Assembly (NCBI RefSeq): GCF_022201045.2
Contig: NC_068558.1
Span: 43,737,001 to 43,801,000, forward strand
Origin: Citrus sinensis
Taxonomy: Eukaryota; Streptophyta; Magnoliopsida; Sapindales; Rutaceae
Reading direction: 5' to 3'
DNA: 64,000 nucleotides
Shown here: one piece after another, positions 36,442 to 50,302 of the stretch
Numbering within the stretch: position 1 is the stretch's first letter
Layout: each line of letters begins with the position of its first letter
Notes under the pieces: model-generated
Told to the model about the DNA's origin: nothing
The model's database searches: none
Seen by the model: only the letters and a program-made list of their open reading frames with translations
Position numbers and translations under genes: made by a program

Positions 36442-37875
36442 GCGTTTACATTTTAGATTATAGTGAGAATTTTAAGATTGAGAGTGTGGTGTAGGAGTGA
36501 AGAGTAAATTGTTTACTTACACTGAAATGAAAGCATGGAATTGAGATTAAAATCTAATTTATGTGTTTACTGTATCTTAGATTGAGAGTAAATATTTTTA
36601 AATTATAATTTTATCCTTATTTAAATAATTATAATTTTTAATTATAAAGTTAATAAAAATATATTTGATGAATAAATATTTATTTTATTATATTTGTAAA
36701 TTTATAATAATTATTAATATTCTTAATTATGTACATCATAAATTTTTTATTAATTTTAATTTTAATTATGTAAATTAAAAATTATTGATAAGGGCAATAT
36801 AAATGAAATATTTTTACTATTAACATAGTACGAAATTAATATTTTCTTATAATACACTGTTTATTATTATTAATTATTAATATTAAATAATTACAATACT
36901 ATTATTTTTAAATAAATATAATATTATTATTTTTAAGTATTTAACTTAGAATTAATGCAAATTATTATTAAGTTAAATATAATAATGTTATTTAAATAAA
37001 TATAATATTATTTATTTATTTATTTTATTAAATATAAAATATAAAATTTAATAAAAGGAGGGTAAACATAAAATGAAAATTTATTAGATTATATAAAATA
37101 TAAAATTTAATATAATTAGATTAAATTATTAAATATAATTATATTAAATAATTATAATATTATTAAAATTTAATATAATTATAATATTATTAAAATTTAA
37201 TATAATTATAATATTATTAAAATTTAATATTATTATATTATTATTAAATTTTAATAATATTATATTATTATTAAATTTTAATATAATTAAATATTATTAA
37301 ACTTTAATATAATTAAATATTATATAATTATATTAAATTTATTATTATATAAAATAATAATTTAATATTATTTAGTACAAAATTAATATTTTCTTAGAAT
37401 AAACTATTTATTATTGTTAATTATTAATATTAAATAAATATAATAATATTATTTTTAAATAAATATAATAATATTATATTTTTTCAAACAAAGATAGTAT
37501 ATAGTAATATTATTAATTCTCTATTAATATAATAATATTATTTTTAAGTAATTTTAACTTAGAATCAATGCAAATTATTATTTAGTTGAATATAATAATA
37601 TTATTTAAATAAATATAATATTATTTATTTTATTTTATTAAATATAAAATATTAAATTTAATAAAAAGATGGTAGAAAAGGAAGATGTTGGAGTGGATTC
37701 TCACTCCCACCTCTCCCCGTGGGAGTCTCACTCCCACTCCCCACTCCAAAAATGAGTGGGGTCTACGGAGTGAGATTTCCAATCATCCCTTAAAATGTTG
37801 AAGTAAACACTGGAGTGGAAACTAGTAAGAATCAACACTCCTCACTCCTCACTCCTCACTCCAAAAAGTAAACAC
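36442..37875. mobile_element. MITE-like element of 1.4 kb with AT-rich, internally duplicated core
   Basis: The ends are GCGTTTAC at 36442-36449 and, inverted, GTAAACAC at 37868-37875. A second inverted GTTTACTT copy lies 65-66 bases inside each end (36511 and 37801-37808), and both ends carry GGAGTGAAGAG / GGAGTGAGGAG-type motifs. This symmetry argues for a real element. The core is over 85% A+T. It contains a palindromic ATTAAAATTTAATAT stretch (about 37120-37290) and two direct copies of a 250-300-bp module (about 36827-37065 and 37371-37680: ATTAATATTTTCTTA, TAACTTAGAATYAATGCAAA, ATTTAATAAAA). No transposase or clear target duplication was found. Confidence 0.5.
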
Positions 37876-38225
37876 AATATAAATGTATTTACAATTAATG
37901 AGGATATTTTATATGTTGGGATAGGGTTATCGACTCTATAAATTTTTCCAAGTACTTTATACACTCACGTGCTTAATTTAAAAAATTAAAGTTCTGTTTT
38001 TTTATATTTTTTAAATGTCAAAAAAAAATCTTACTTAAGTAAGTTAAATTAATTTACTCAAGACACCAATAAAACTATTTACTATTTAAATATATATAAC
38101 AATAGAAACGAATTATATTGTAAAAAACTTCTTTTACGTAAGTTTCAGTTACTAGTTTTTATTTATTAAAAAAATATGTTCAATATTAGTTTACTTCTCA
38201 ATTTTCTAACAAAAAAATTGAAAAA

Positions 38226-38260
38226 AAAACCCCCCCCCCCCCCCCACCCCCAAAAAAAAA
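38226..38260. repeat. A and C homopolymer tract
   Basis: A run of A is followed by about 17 uninterrupted C, then ACCCC and A-rich sequence. Length may be unreliable because long homopolymers are error-prone. Confidence 0.7.
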
Positions 38261-38486
38261 AGAAGAAAAAGAAGACTACAAAAAATGGAAGAAGAAGAAG
38301 CCGGAGAAGAGTACAAAGATACTTTTTTACTTTTTTTTTTAGATTAAAAGCAAAAATATTATAAAGTATTGATTTACTTCTTGTTTAATTAAATATTATT
38401 TAAGAGATTGGAAATAATATTTTAGAGTTTATGGTAAGAGAATTATATATTGAATCATGAGTATGTTACATGAGTGTTCGAAATAA

Positions 38487-38930
38487 GGGTCCGGCTGCTT
38501 TGCAACTGGTGTTTGGTACCCCTATTTTGTCATTTAGTGATTTAATGATTAAATCTAACCAAAGAGTTGCATGGCCGTGCAGATGGGTTTGCATGGTTAT
38601 TAACATTGTCATCCCTGATGTTTTCTGAAAAATTAAAAAAGGTAAAAGTTTCTAAATGTTGACATATATGTCCAGATTGTTTCAATTTTTTTTACAATTA
38701 AATTTATTGACCTAGTTTGACTATTAGCATGAGTATAATGTATGGATAATAATGTAATCTCATGTATAAATTTTAAAATGCACGAAAAATTAACACGCCT
38801 TAAAAAATATTTTGTTAACATAATATCTATTTAATATACAATAATTATTTGAATATGTCAATTAAAAAATAATACCTGATAAAAAATATTAATTTGTTAA
38901 CAATAATAATATATGACCATAACGAACATG
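38487..38930. mobile_element. Truncated relative of the 39248-39936 MITE
   Basis: GGGTCCGGCTGCTTTGCAAC and TGGTGTTTGGTACCCC match the left end of the downstream element. The interior keeps TTAACATTG(T/A)CATC and AAAAGTTT blocks in the same order. No matching right terminus was found before 39240, so this copy seems to have lost its end. The right limit given is approximate. Confidence 0.45.
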
Positions 38931-39247
38931 CATATGCCTAAATTAAATGTTTCTAATAATATTATTAATGAACAAGTTGCGTAATTCGTAAGGTATATTT
39001 AATTAAATATGTTTTTATTTTGATACTATTATCTTCTTTATTTATGTTCTTTCTTTATTCATAATTAGCAGTTTAGCACCCATGAACTCTATCCTCTATT
39101 TTTGTTTCCTTTTTTTCATAAACTCTAACCTAATAAAATAGTTTTAATTAAAAGTTTAAAACCATCATATTTTAGAAGTAGATTTTTTGATCGACAAAAG
39201 TCCTACTATTGATTCTTTGGTCTATGAAGTAGTGTGATTTAAAAAAA

Positions 39248-39936
39248 GGGTCCAGCTACCGTTCACTTGGTGCATGTTACCCCATATTTTATCCATATAT
39301 GAGTTGCCCATTAGATCTAACGCAAAACTTGCTTCAACAGCATGGATGTATTCTATTTGGCTTTTAACATTGACATCTCTATTGTTTTTCAAAAAAGCAA
39401 AATGATCAAAAGTTTGATAAATAATTTTGGATAATTTTAAAATTTTATATTTTGATCAAGTGATCTAATTTACTATTAAAATTAATGACAATATAAGGCC
39501 AATAACTTGAAAAAAAAATTAATGCATAATTTTTTTTGAAAATAATATAATATTAATTTAATATGTAATAAATAATTTAAATATATAATCAAATACATTA
39601 ATTTATCAATAATATTAAACAATTTTTAGAAACAATATAAAATTCATTTAATCAATAATAAATAATTTAAATATGTAATTAAATTTTAATTTATCAATAA
39701 TAATATGACCAAATGACAATGTTAAAAAATTTCATAATAATCAATTATGGTTTAGTATTCAAATATAAATAATAGAAATATACTCTTAAGTGTAAATAGT
39801 AGAAATATTTTGGACTTATATATTAAAATTTCAAAACTTTTAATTTTTTCACTTTTCAGCAAATAAGAGGGCTTGCAAAGTAATTTACCAAAAACAAGGG
39901 TACCATGCACCCGGGGCACCGTAGCTTCGTCCTCGA
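39248..39936. mobile_element. MITE with about 37-bp terminal inverted repeats
   Basis: The left end is AGCTACCGTTCACTTGGTGC ATG...TACCCC (within 39248-39284). The right end, reverse-complemented (39896-39936), is AGCTACGGTGCCCCGGGTGC ATG...TACCC. About 28 of 36 positions agree. The core is AT-rich and non-coding. Family unknown; the TIR length suggests a Mutator-type origin. Confidence 0.6.
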
Positions 39937-40416
39937 GGGTCGAAATAATTATATTATGTTAATTTACAAGAGAGAAAGTCTTTAATAGTAATCCTTATAA
40001 TAAAATATTTTATCAAAATAAAATTATTCTACTAATTTTTAAAGTGTAAATAACCTCACCGTAGATATTGTTTTCTAATAAAATAGAAACAAAGTACAAT
40101 GCCAAATAATTCTAGGATGAATTTTTTTAATCAAATTCTCAAGTTATTTCTGTTAATTTGAAGTATGGTAGCTTTAAAACCACAGATTATGAAAACAAAA
40201 CAAAGCAAAACTCTACTTATCAAATAAATATGTATTTTGTAAATTCAAGATTCTCGCCTGGGGGGTATATCTTATCTTGTGAATATTTAAGTGGAATTGT
40301 AGAATATTGCAGAATTTCGAGGCATATTTGGAAAATCCTTGATTCTCTATAAATTAGAAACCGGCGTGGGGGACGGGCGACATTGCAGTTTAGCGACTTA
40401 CTTACTCATCCAATCA

Positions 40417-43333
40417 ATGTCGTCTTCGTTAATGACGGACTTTCTAAGGCAGTCGGGTGGCACCGCCGTGATTGACGGCGGACTTGCGACGGAGCTCGAA
40501 CGACACGGTGCTGACCTCAACGATCCTTTGTGGAGCGCCAAGTGCCTTCTCACTTCCCCTCACCTCATTCGCCAGGCAAGCCACCTCTCCTCTCTGTTTC
40601 TAAATCATGCTCTGCCATAAATCTTACTAACTATGTTTGTAGTAATTTTTATTCCTTTTGCATTTTGAAAAATTGGAGATTTAGATTTTATTATTATTGG
40701 TGGTAGTAGTTAGTACTGCGCTAGATGGTTAAAAATTCAGTACAGGTGTTTTCTAAAGGCAGTAATGTCAAGAGTAAGATAAATGTAGCATATTTTCTTC
40801 ATGTACTGAGTTTGGCAAATGGAGCAGGTACACCTTGACTACCTGGAAGCTGGTGCAGATATTTTAATTTCGGCATCGTATCAGGTATTAAAACCTTTCT
40901 CTCTGTCTGTCTAGTTCATTGATACTGTTGCTATTTGAAATTTATACTTGGTTTGAACAGGCGACGATTCAGGGGTTTGAAGCAAAAGGCTTCTCTAGAG
41001 AAGAAAGTGAAACCATGCTTAGAAGAAGTGTGGAAATTGCTCGTGAGGCACGGGATATGTATTTTGAGAGGTGTAGCAAAAGTTCTTGCGATAGTGTTAC
41101 CGATGATAGGATTCCCAAACATCGCCCAATACTAGTTGCAGCATCTGTTGGGAGCTATGGCGCATATTTGGCTGATGGATCTGAATACAGGTGAGTCCAG
41201 CCTGCTTAGTGAAGTCATGTGATGCGGCGCATCGGCATCATCATGGCATAAGCAATGTGGTGCAGCTTCATTGGTTTTTGATATTATTAGAATCTAGTTG
41301 TTCACCAGTTGAAAGCACTGGTTTTTTAATTTTTAATTCTGTTGCCCTTTTCACTTCAGCTTTTTATGCTGTAAATATTAATGAACTATTTTGTGTAATT
41401 CATGGTCATATCATGATCCCAGAGGTTGTGTTATGAAGGATCACAGTACTTTATATATGCACAATTAGTGTGCCATGGGCAGGAATGATAATTTCATTTC
41501 CTATCCTATATAATTTTCCGATTTCTGTGGCATGAATCACAGACAAAACCCCCAGTTGAATCTGCTAGCATCTGCTGTGGTTTGATGTCCTTAATGTGAT
41601 TGCACTTCATTAGCTTAATGGACAGTTTAGTAATCATCTGCTTTCTTCATTGTCGTTTTCTCTCTCCTATTTACAGTGGAAATTATGGTGATGCAATCAC
41701 GGTGGAAACACTGAAAGATTTTCATCGCAGAAGAGTTCAGGTCCTGGTGGAATCTGCTCCTGACCTGATTGCATTTGAAACAATTCCAAATAAGATAGAA
41801 GCACAGGTATTGGCCAAATGCTTATAGAAGGTTTTTTTTTTTTTTCCCCTCTCTCCTTCCTTATATTAAAGTTGCCATATTGTTGGTGTCGTTTTCATTT
41901 TTTGTTAAAAGAGTAAAAGTATTTAGATTGATTTTATTTTCATTTTTCGTTGTTAAAGGATTAAAAGTATTTAGAGTAGATATTTGTTGTATCTTTGTCA
42001 GTAAACGGCCTCACTGAATGAGTCGCTGACACAAGTCTTTAGTTCCTCAATATAATGTTCAGTTTATTTTCCTTTGTGAATGTTCAAAATGTCTGAGTCA
42101 AAGCATTATTTGTGGAGTAAATTGCCATGAGAACAATTTTCTGAAAAGAATGTTTTTTTGCTATGATTTTGGAGCTAAATTTCTCTTTTTTTGTGCTGTG
42201 GTCTTGCAGGCTTATGCCGAGCTCTTAGAGGAAGAAAACATAAAAATTCCGGCTTGGTTTTCTTTCAACTCAAAAGATGGTGTCAATGTTGTTAGTGGCG
42301 ATTCTTTGCTTGAATGTGCCTCAATTGCTGAATCTTGCAAACAAGTAGTTTCTGTGGGAATTAACTGCACACCTCCTAGATTTATTAGTGGGCTGATATT
42401 AATCATTAAGAAGGTAAGATTTTGTGCTTCTAATCTTCCCCTAACAATACTGGACAGTATACATGCTTGTCAACTGCAAATAGTTGAGATAGTTACATAT
42501 TTGTTTCTCTTTGTTTTTCTGTATTCTTCTACATATTTCTACAATTCATTTTAGCCTTTTGAGTTAACTTGTGTGTTTATATATCTGTGCGGCACTCTGC
42601 TTTCTGGCAAACTAATCTTCATGTATAACTTGTTCAGGTGACTGCTAAACCAATACTAATCTATCCCAACAGTGGTGAGTTTTACGATGCCGATAGAAAG
42701 GAGTGGGTGGTAAGTTTCTTTTTGGTCTGAACTATGATTTTATATTTACATATGTGAGAATGTGTCGAAGAAATAAAATTGTGGATTGGCTTGAAGCTTA
42801 GTGTTAGTTATGTTTATCCTTGATCGATGGTGTTTATCTTTGGGAAGCAACACTTATGCCCAAAGACCACTTCAAGTTTCTTTCGTCAATATACTGATGA
42901 TATCATTCTATAAGTCATGTTCTCGTGTGCTTTAGGAGTGTATGTGGATAAATTGTTTATTGCCCGATAATGACTTTTGTAGGTGGCTTTTTCTGCCATT
43001 TTATAATGAGTGTAACAACTATATGTGCCTTGTTTGGATTTTGAATAGAGTGAAAAAAAGAAGGGAACTAAAAATGCTTAAAAGACAGTTAAATTAAGCA
43101 AGTCAATATAAATTTCCTTATTCCACATGTGGTAACATTCCAAACTAACTTTCTATTTCTTTCTATTGCAGCAAAATACTGGGGTTTCAGATGAGGATTT
43201 TGTGTCATATGTAAGCAAATGGTGCGAGGTGGGGGCCTCCCTTGTGGGAGGTTGTTGTAGAACAACTCCTAATACCATCAAAGGCATATACCGGACTCTT
43301 TCCAATAGATCTTCTGTTTTGTCCCTGCGGTGA
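40417..43333 (+). CDS. HMT2: Homocysteine S-methyltransferase (HMT2-like)
   Basis: Cytosolic zinc enzyme that makes methionine from homocysteine using S-methylmethionine. Seven exons: 40417-40575, 40828-40884, 40961-41190, 41677-41806, 42210-42413, 42638-42709 and 43172-43333, giving 337 residues. Markers are VIDGGLATELERHGADLNDP at the N terminus, LDYLEAGADILISASYQAT, FETIPNKIEAQ, and the zinc ligands in VGINCTPP and VGGCCRTTP. Length matches plant HMTs of about 330 residues. The first ATG of the exon begins MSSSLMTDFLRQSGG, usual for the HMT2 type. Intron 1 has a GC donor (CAG|GCAAGC) instead of GT. HMT1/HMT3 are alternatives, but the neighbouring MRK1-like and 5-phosphatase genes support HMT2. 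Confidence 0.94.
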
Positions 43334-45774
43334 CCACAATACTCATGCATAGTGGGAATTACTGGATAATGGATCCAACCCTGAAACCCTTTGAAATGTC
43401 TAACTTCTGTTTTGCCCCATGCATGGGATGGGGAGAGGTGAGCCTGACCTGAACTCATGCGCGCTAGTCTGTTTTCTGATGTGACAAATATGTCGCTAGT
43501 CCTTAAGTTAATAATCCTTGATGCCACTTGTATTATCTTGTTTAGAAAATGCTAATACTGCCCTATGTACAGTAAGATCGAACCTTTATACATCCTAAGC
43601 AATGCACACTTGGTTATGAAGAAATTTCCAATCTGTTGTTATTTCTCTCATCAGTTAACGTGATTTTGTTCTTTCACGTTGATGTGTTGACTTTTTGGGC
43701 CTCTAATTGATTGCAGATGATTTCATATATGGAATGGCTTTATTAATGTAAATAGTAATTACAGATGTTTTTTTAAAATTTTTTTTTCAAAATACATTTT
43801 ATTGAATAGCTATGCTACCAACAAGATTGCGCATCTGATCAGAAAATGAAAGCAAAGCCAGAAAAAAGATTGAATCATGGTAACTGAGAGTAATTATTCT
43901 ACCCACTCTGCCGAGGGTGCAGTGTTAATATTTGTCGAATGTAGTGGCCGTCATAGTTGCATTTCTGTCATGTACATACATGGCCGATGCTTGGGACTAA
44001 TTTTTTAAATTAAATATTTATCTCATATCTAGTAATTAAATTTAAAAAAAAAAGTGGATTAAGTTCAAATTCAGTTCATCAATCATGGGATTAGTTATCT
44101 TAATTTTTACACGAGTCTAAAGAGAATTAGATTAAGCAATATTTGTCCCTTTATTACATTTTCTTTATTTATTTATTTGCAATATTTAATGTTAAAATAA
44201 TTAGTTGAAAGTATATTATGTGTCAACAAAATTATTATTTGGAAACATGGAATTTATCATTTGATTATTATATAAATATTTTTAAAATATTTGATAAATA
44301 ATAAATCTTATTTAGTTATTTTCATTATATTTTATTTCATAGGCAATAATATACATCATATATAAGACATAAAATGTGAACAAATTTAATTGTTCTTATT
44401 AAATATCATTTAACTTCGCTTATATTTAATTTAACATAGTCTAATTCAATATCAGACCAAACATAAAACAATACTATATTTAATACAACTTATTCCAATC
44501 TAATTCAATTGCAAGCTAACCTTTGCCCATTGGTCCTTAATAGCGGTGCATATCAACCTAATCTTACTCAATACCAGCCAATGTTTCTTAATAAGACTCC
44601 GTTTGATATAATTTTTTAAATAAAATTTTATTCAAGTAGCCTTTTTATAAATAGAGTTTTTATCAAAAAATTTAATTATTTGATTGTCAATCAAAATTTT
44701 TATTAAAAATTATAAAATTACTACAAAATTTTAAAGTTATATTATAAAAAGAATGAAATGAAAATGTAAAATAAATAATGAGCATTTTCGACAATTAAGC
44801 TTTTTAAAAAAGCTCTTCAACCTCAACTCTGATAAACCCAAAATTTTATCCTTTACTCATAGAGACAAATAGCTTATTTAAGCCTCAAAAGTCAAAACCT
44901 TTCTTAAAAACAACTAAACAATTAAAAAGAACTTACAGGATTAAATAAATACTTATATCTATTAAATAAGCAAACACCAAACAAACTCTAACTTATAACA
45001 CTAATTTATATTCTTCTATATACAGTACAAAATGGCTTAGCGTTGACCTTTCAAAAGAGGCTGCTATACTACTCATCCACGATTAATTGCAGAGTCAAGC
45101 CTATGGTATATTGGTAACCACAACACAACATCCCAATATTGACAGTGAAAAGAAAAGCATCTACTTAACAAAATTTTCATATCATTTCAATCTCGTAACA
45201 TTTCATAGAACAAAAATAGGGAGAACTGGTACTTGTCCCTCAGTGATTTAGGACAAGAAGTTTGTCACATTGGCCAAAATAGTGATCTCCTAGTTTTCTG
45301 TCTGCAAACTAAATTTTTTAATCAGTTGATGGATCAACCCTTAAACTCGCATTCCAATTTCAAAACAAAGGTCTACCTTTGGAGTTGCTTCTATGGTGGG
45401 TATATCGTGAACTTCCAGGAAACACAAAACTATCCCAAGAGCCATAAGTCTTGAGGTTATTACCCCAAGAACAGGGTTCTAACAGAGCCATATTATGCAG
45501 GAGGCCTGAAAACAAAAAGACTGGACTACAATCACTTCCTATTTCCTAATATGGCTCCTACCATCAGCAAAACTAAGCAGCCTGGAAATTCATATGAGAA
45601 ACAATAAAGTAGACATCTACATATTGCAACACACAATGTACTTAAACTTGTATTCACAAGAACTGAGTCAGTGAATTATAAAAGTTAGAAGCCAGTCTGT
45701 TTCCTACAACGTTCTCCAGGATACTGCAAGTGTTACATACCAAGAAAACAGGGCTCTAAGCATCAGATCACGTA
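43334..45774. other. Intergenic, AT-rich, no gene recognised
   Basis: The 3' UTR of HMT likely extends to about 43700. From about 43980 to 45000 the sequence is strongly AT-rich. The last 700 bases probably include the 3' UTR of the minus-strand gene that ends at 45775. No repeat boundary was resolved. Confidence 0.5.
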
Positions 45775-46811
45775 TCAACTATCAAACCCAGAATAAATGC
45801 CACTTTCTCTTAACAACCTCTTCTCCTCTTCTACATAACTTTTCCCTCTACTAGCCTGACCAAGTTCTCTTTTTCTCTTCTCCTTTTGGGAGAAAGAGAG
45901 ATTCTTCTTCTCTTTCTCTTTCTGGGTTTGAAAATTTGTCAGTTGCTCCCCCACTGCTACTGCAGTCCTTGTTTTCTGTTGTTCTTCAGAGGATTCTTCA
46001 AGGACTTTAGCTTCGCGATGTTCTCTGCCAGTAGACCAAGTCCAATCTGGCGTTACATCTTCTTTTGGTGGAGGCACCTTTAAAACTGATAGTCCACCTT
46101 TATAGCCGTGTCGCTTCAAGGCTGCAAAATCGATAGCACCACTCTTTTTCCCTCCAGAGCTAACTGTATGCATGCAGCAAGAAATACATACAACATAAGA
46201 AAGATGGAAATGCTTGCAAAAAAGAATGTTTTGTAAAAATTAGCAGGCAAATATAGCAACAGTTGCGCATTTCTACAGTTCCACCGACCGATTCCAGGCA
46301 CATTCTTCATCCAACGTCAAAAAAGTTACAAAAAGGCTAGGGTTTTGGTACTCATCAACATGTGTTTTCAATTCACAATGATTCTCTAAATAAATTAAAC
46401 TTTTTTTATGCAATAGAATCAACAACTTATTTCTAGAAGGGCCATCATAAAACAATAAAAGGTAGGTAGTAATTGGAAGAATAAAACAACTACACTTTGT
46501 TAAGTTCTAACAAAATTCATTCACCAATGCAGCCATTAGGCTATTAAGCTATTAAATTTAGCTTTCAAGGCGAACTTCATATTTAGGTTCAAAGCACAAA
46601 ACATGAAACTACAGGCACGAACAGATAAAATATGTACAAACAGACTAACGAGTTCACTCAAAGAATGATTAGACGGATTCTAAAAGAAAGAACCTTGAGC
46701 AAGTTTTTTCTTTGGGTTGCCGATATCGTCATCAGATTCGGCATCTGAGTCTGATGATGACGATGAATCGTCATCCTTATCACTCCAAGAAATCGCCCTC
46801 GCCCTCTTCAT
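45775..46811 (-). CDS. C1orf52 / UPF0690-type small acidic-basic protein
   Basis: Two exons, 46811-46694 and 46163-45775, encode 168 residues. The N terminus is MKRARAISWSDKDDDSSSSS followed by an acidic Ser/Asp stretch and the basic NPKKKLAQ. Conserved core motifs are GAIDFAALKRHGYKGGLSVL, KVPPPKEDVTPDWTWSTG and the C-terminal QKEKRKRELGQASRGKSYVE, EEKRLLRESGIYSGFDS. This order matches the eukaryotic C1orf52 homologues, a family of unknown molecular function. It is predicted mostly disordered with a C-terminal helical segment. Acidic-Ser and Lys/Arg-rich blocks suggest a nuclear protein, but that is inference. The C-terminal motif LLRESGIYSGFD is the most diagnostic part. Confidence 0.85.
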
Positions 46812-49800
46812 ATTATGAAGATGACCACCTTCGAGTAAGCCCTAAATTAAACAGCAGTATTAGTGGACTATAACCTCCAATTTGATTCCACAATTTTTTT
46901 CGCGTTTTGCGAATCGATTCGTTCACGGATGGGGGCTAGGCCGGGAGGGTAAATAATGCAGAGCAGAACCATGAGGAAATTGCACCGTTGCCCCATGATT
47001 GTGGCTTAATTCTAGAAATATGACGAATTCATAAGGAAAAGTCGTAAATATCCTTAAAGAATAAAGAGAGTATATTTATTCTCCATTTTTTACCCATCCA
47101 TATATGTGTGTGTAGGGATACAAACAACCTTTATGTATTTATATTTTCTTACGACACTTATATTCATACTCGATTTACTTACTTGAACATGGCTGAGTAA
47201 TTTAAAAATTATTCAATTATTATCCAATTTAATTAAAAATTACTCAATTATTATCCAACTTGCATTTTATCATAGCCGAGTAGTTTTTCAACTACTTGAC
47301 TATCATTTATACATGACAATGGTCAAATAAATGTTTTAACTATTATACTTTTACTTGACCATACTTGATAAATAATTTTATACGAATTATGACAATTCAA
47401 AATATAATTTTAAGACACATGAAATTATTTTTTTAGGGAATCGGGGGAAATATTAGAATAGTCTAAACCCATATGATCACCTTCACTTTATTAACCACAA
47501 AATAAACCTAAACGTTGAGAAAGTGAATGGGAAAATTTTAAGTTGAAATGAAAATTGTGTAACTTGTAATTCACAAATAAGGGTATTTCAATCTTTATGC
47601 AGGTAAAGTTGTCACATAATGAAAAACTGGAAAGAATGGCACATATTTAAAAATTAGACACTTTTGGGGGTGTGCATTCATTTAAAAAAAAAAAAAAACC
47701 CTCCTAGAACGAAACCAAAATGAAGTGTTTGGCTTATATTATTTTAGCCTAACTTCAGAACTTTGACGACACCATTCACTGAAATAACAAATAAAAGAGG
47801 TAATCTAAGTTTCTCTACGCCGGTATGGGAATTTTCAATTACTTGACAAAGATTGATTTATTCTCTATTTGCTCTCTATGGAGTATGGAGCTCAAACAAT
47901 TAGGTAGCATTTGTTTTTTATTTGAAATCTGAATAAATTTGAATGTTTCTGAAATCTGAATGTATATGTTAGAATAATATTTTTTTTTTGTCTGAGTGTA
48001 AGTAGTAAATTATATGTTTTTATAAATTCAAAACATTTTAAATCTAATATTTTTACACTTATGGCCTTGAAAGTGTTATATATACTTGAAGTTTAAATGG
48101 TATATATTTACAGTATTATCTAATACAATAGTTTGTATATGTTATAAATATTTATAAGGTAAGCATATGGTATATAATTTACGAAAAATAATCTTGATAA
48201 CATTATTATTTACAATTTAACATAGTATTTATACATAAAAAAAATTGTTATCCAATAACAAAGGAATATATTTAAAATTTAAATTGAATGTAAGTTAAGT
48301 ATTTAATATTAAGTAACATTTGAGACGAGGAAATTATAATATGATATCTAATAGATGGGTAGGAAATAAATACATTTAATGAGGATAGTTGTGAGAACAA
48401 AATTGATATTCTATTAAGACATTTTATCATTTAGATAAAAGTTAGAAAAATTTTATTTTTCCTATTGAGATAAAAATATCTTACAAGAAGACTTTAAATA
48501 CAAAAACAAACAACATTAAATATCAAAATATCTTAAACTAAGGCAAATTAAGATTTCAGACACAAAAATAAACAGCTCCTCAACAAACATTAGGTAGTTG
48601 GGGGACAAATAGCAAAAGCATCATCTCAAAAATAAAACCTAATTACCAAATAAAGATTTAATTAAAAATCTAATTTTCATAAACCCTAAACTTATATTAT
48701 GCCCCTTTATCAAATCCTTTACAACTCAAATTCCAACAAATCAAACTCTAACTTAACAAACCTAAACTCTAACCAAAATCCTAAATCAACCATCACAAAG
48801 CAAAGCTTTGAATCAAACCACACAAATAAGAAGCCAATAATTAAAATGCTAATAGTACACTCTAGTGCTACAACATTCTTGTCATTAGTTCATTTCATAG
48901 GTTAGCATTATAGTTTATCTCCTTCTATTATTTCTTTTCTCCTTTTCTTTAAGTTGAACATTGACAGAGTAAGAAAAACTTTACTAATTAAATAAAAAGT
49001 CACTTACAATTAGAAGGGATATAACAAGTCTTACTCCTTAAACGAATCATACTACAAAAATAAAAAAGAAAAGGCAACAAATATCATGGAAAACAAATAC
49101 AAACTAGTTCAAACTCTTGCTCTGCTTTTGATTGATATTGTTGGAATATGATGATGAAAGTCTTTTATAAGGTCGGGTACTTGTGGTAGCATGCTTAGTA
49201 GAAGCATGAGCTTCTGTATACGAGACATAATTCCACCAAGAATGAGGGACTCAAATTAAAAAAAAAAAATGCATCAAACACACTAATCCCATAGGAGAGG
49301 GGTTCATCAGACCTATAATATTCCAATATGAGATTTTCATCATAAATTGCCTATCTGCTTACCTCGTCCTCAAGTAAATTCTAAATTGATCCGCAAATTC
49401 TTCTTGCAAAGCCTCTTGTTTCCACTATTTCTTTACTACCGTCATGTCATTTCGCTCTACCTCAGCCACCCAAATTTAGAGTTATTTTGGGTGAGAATTA
49501 TTACGTATAGAGAAAAATATGGTATTAGAGATAAAGAAAAGAAAAATAAACGACAAATTGTGCGTGTTTTTATTTAATTTATTTTGGGTGTTCTTGTAAA
49601 AGTCTATTGTTTATAACGTGGGGAATTATTTTATTTTCGAAGTCAACTAACTGTCAACCAAAATTGCAACCGGAGGTAGGGGGCAAATCGATAATAACTT
49701 GATCTTTTCCATCTAACTGCAATTATTCCTACCGCAGGGAGAGGATTGAAAATTACCCTTTAAACAAAATAAATTCTGAGGGTTTTAAACTCCCATCATT
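46812..49800. other. Intergenic, AT-rich, no gene recognised
   Basis: The first 150 bases are the 5' UTR/promoter of the C1orf52-type gene. Around 47200-47340 a short motif, ATTACTCAATTATTATCCAA, is imperfectly repeated. The rest is AT-rich with only short non-conserved frames. No RNA gene was recognised. Confidence 0.5.
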
Positions 49801-50302
49801 TTGCGAGTGAGCGCGCTGAGTTCTGTGGCGGCCTGTGGTTTCAGTTCTGTAGCAGAGCCTCCAGTTTCACCGTATTCTCCACTCATAGCCAATTACAGGT
49901 GCACACTTGTCCCTACATCATTCTCCCATAATTTTTGACAGATTTACGCTGGCACTAATTTTATGTTTCTAATCGGCAAGCATTTGTTCTCAAATCCGTT
50001 TTAAGTAAACTGATTTCGAACAATATAGCTTCAATTTCAAATGGAGCTTGTTCAAGCTTCTGTTTACTGCAAGAATCCGATTTGGTTCGTTATAGAAAGA
50101 GATGAAGTCGGATGCATCATTCGGGCTGGTGTTCTGATTTTTTATTTTTATTTTTATTTTACATGTCTCTCAAATTGGTTCGTGTTGAGTTATGAATGGC
50201 CTGGAGTTTTAATTATTAGTTATATGTTCATTTATCTCATTGCATACACGGTCTTTTATCTTCATAATGTCACAGCGGTAAAGTACTGCCAAGTTGTTCA
50301 AT

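Noticed and set aside
43153..43527. Minus-strand frame of 124 codons
   Set aside because: Shadow of the last HMT exon and its 3' UTR.
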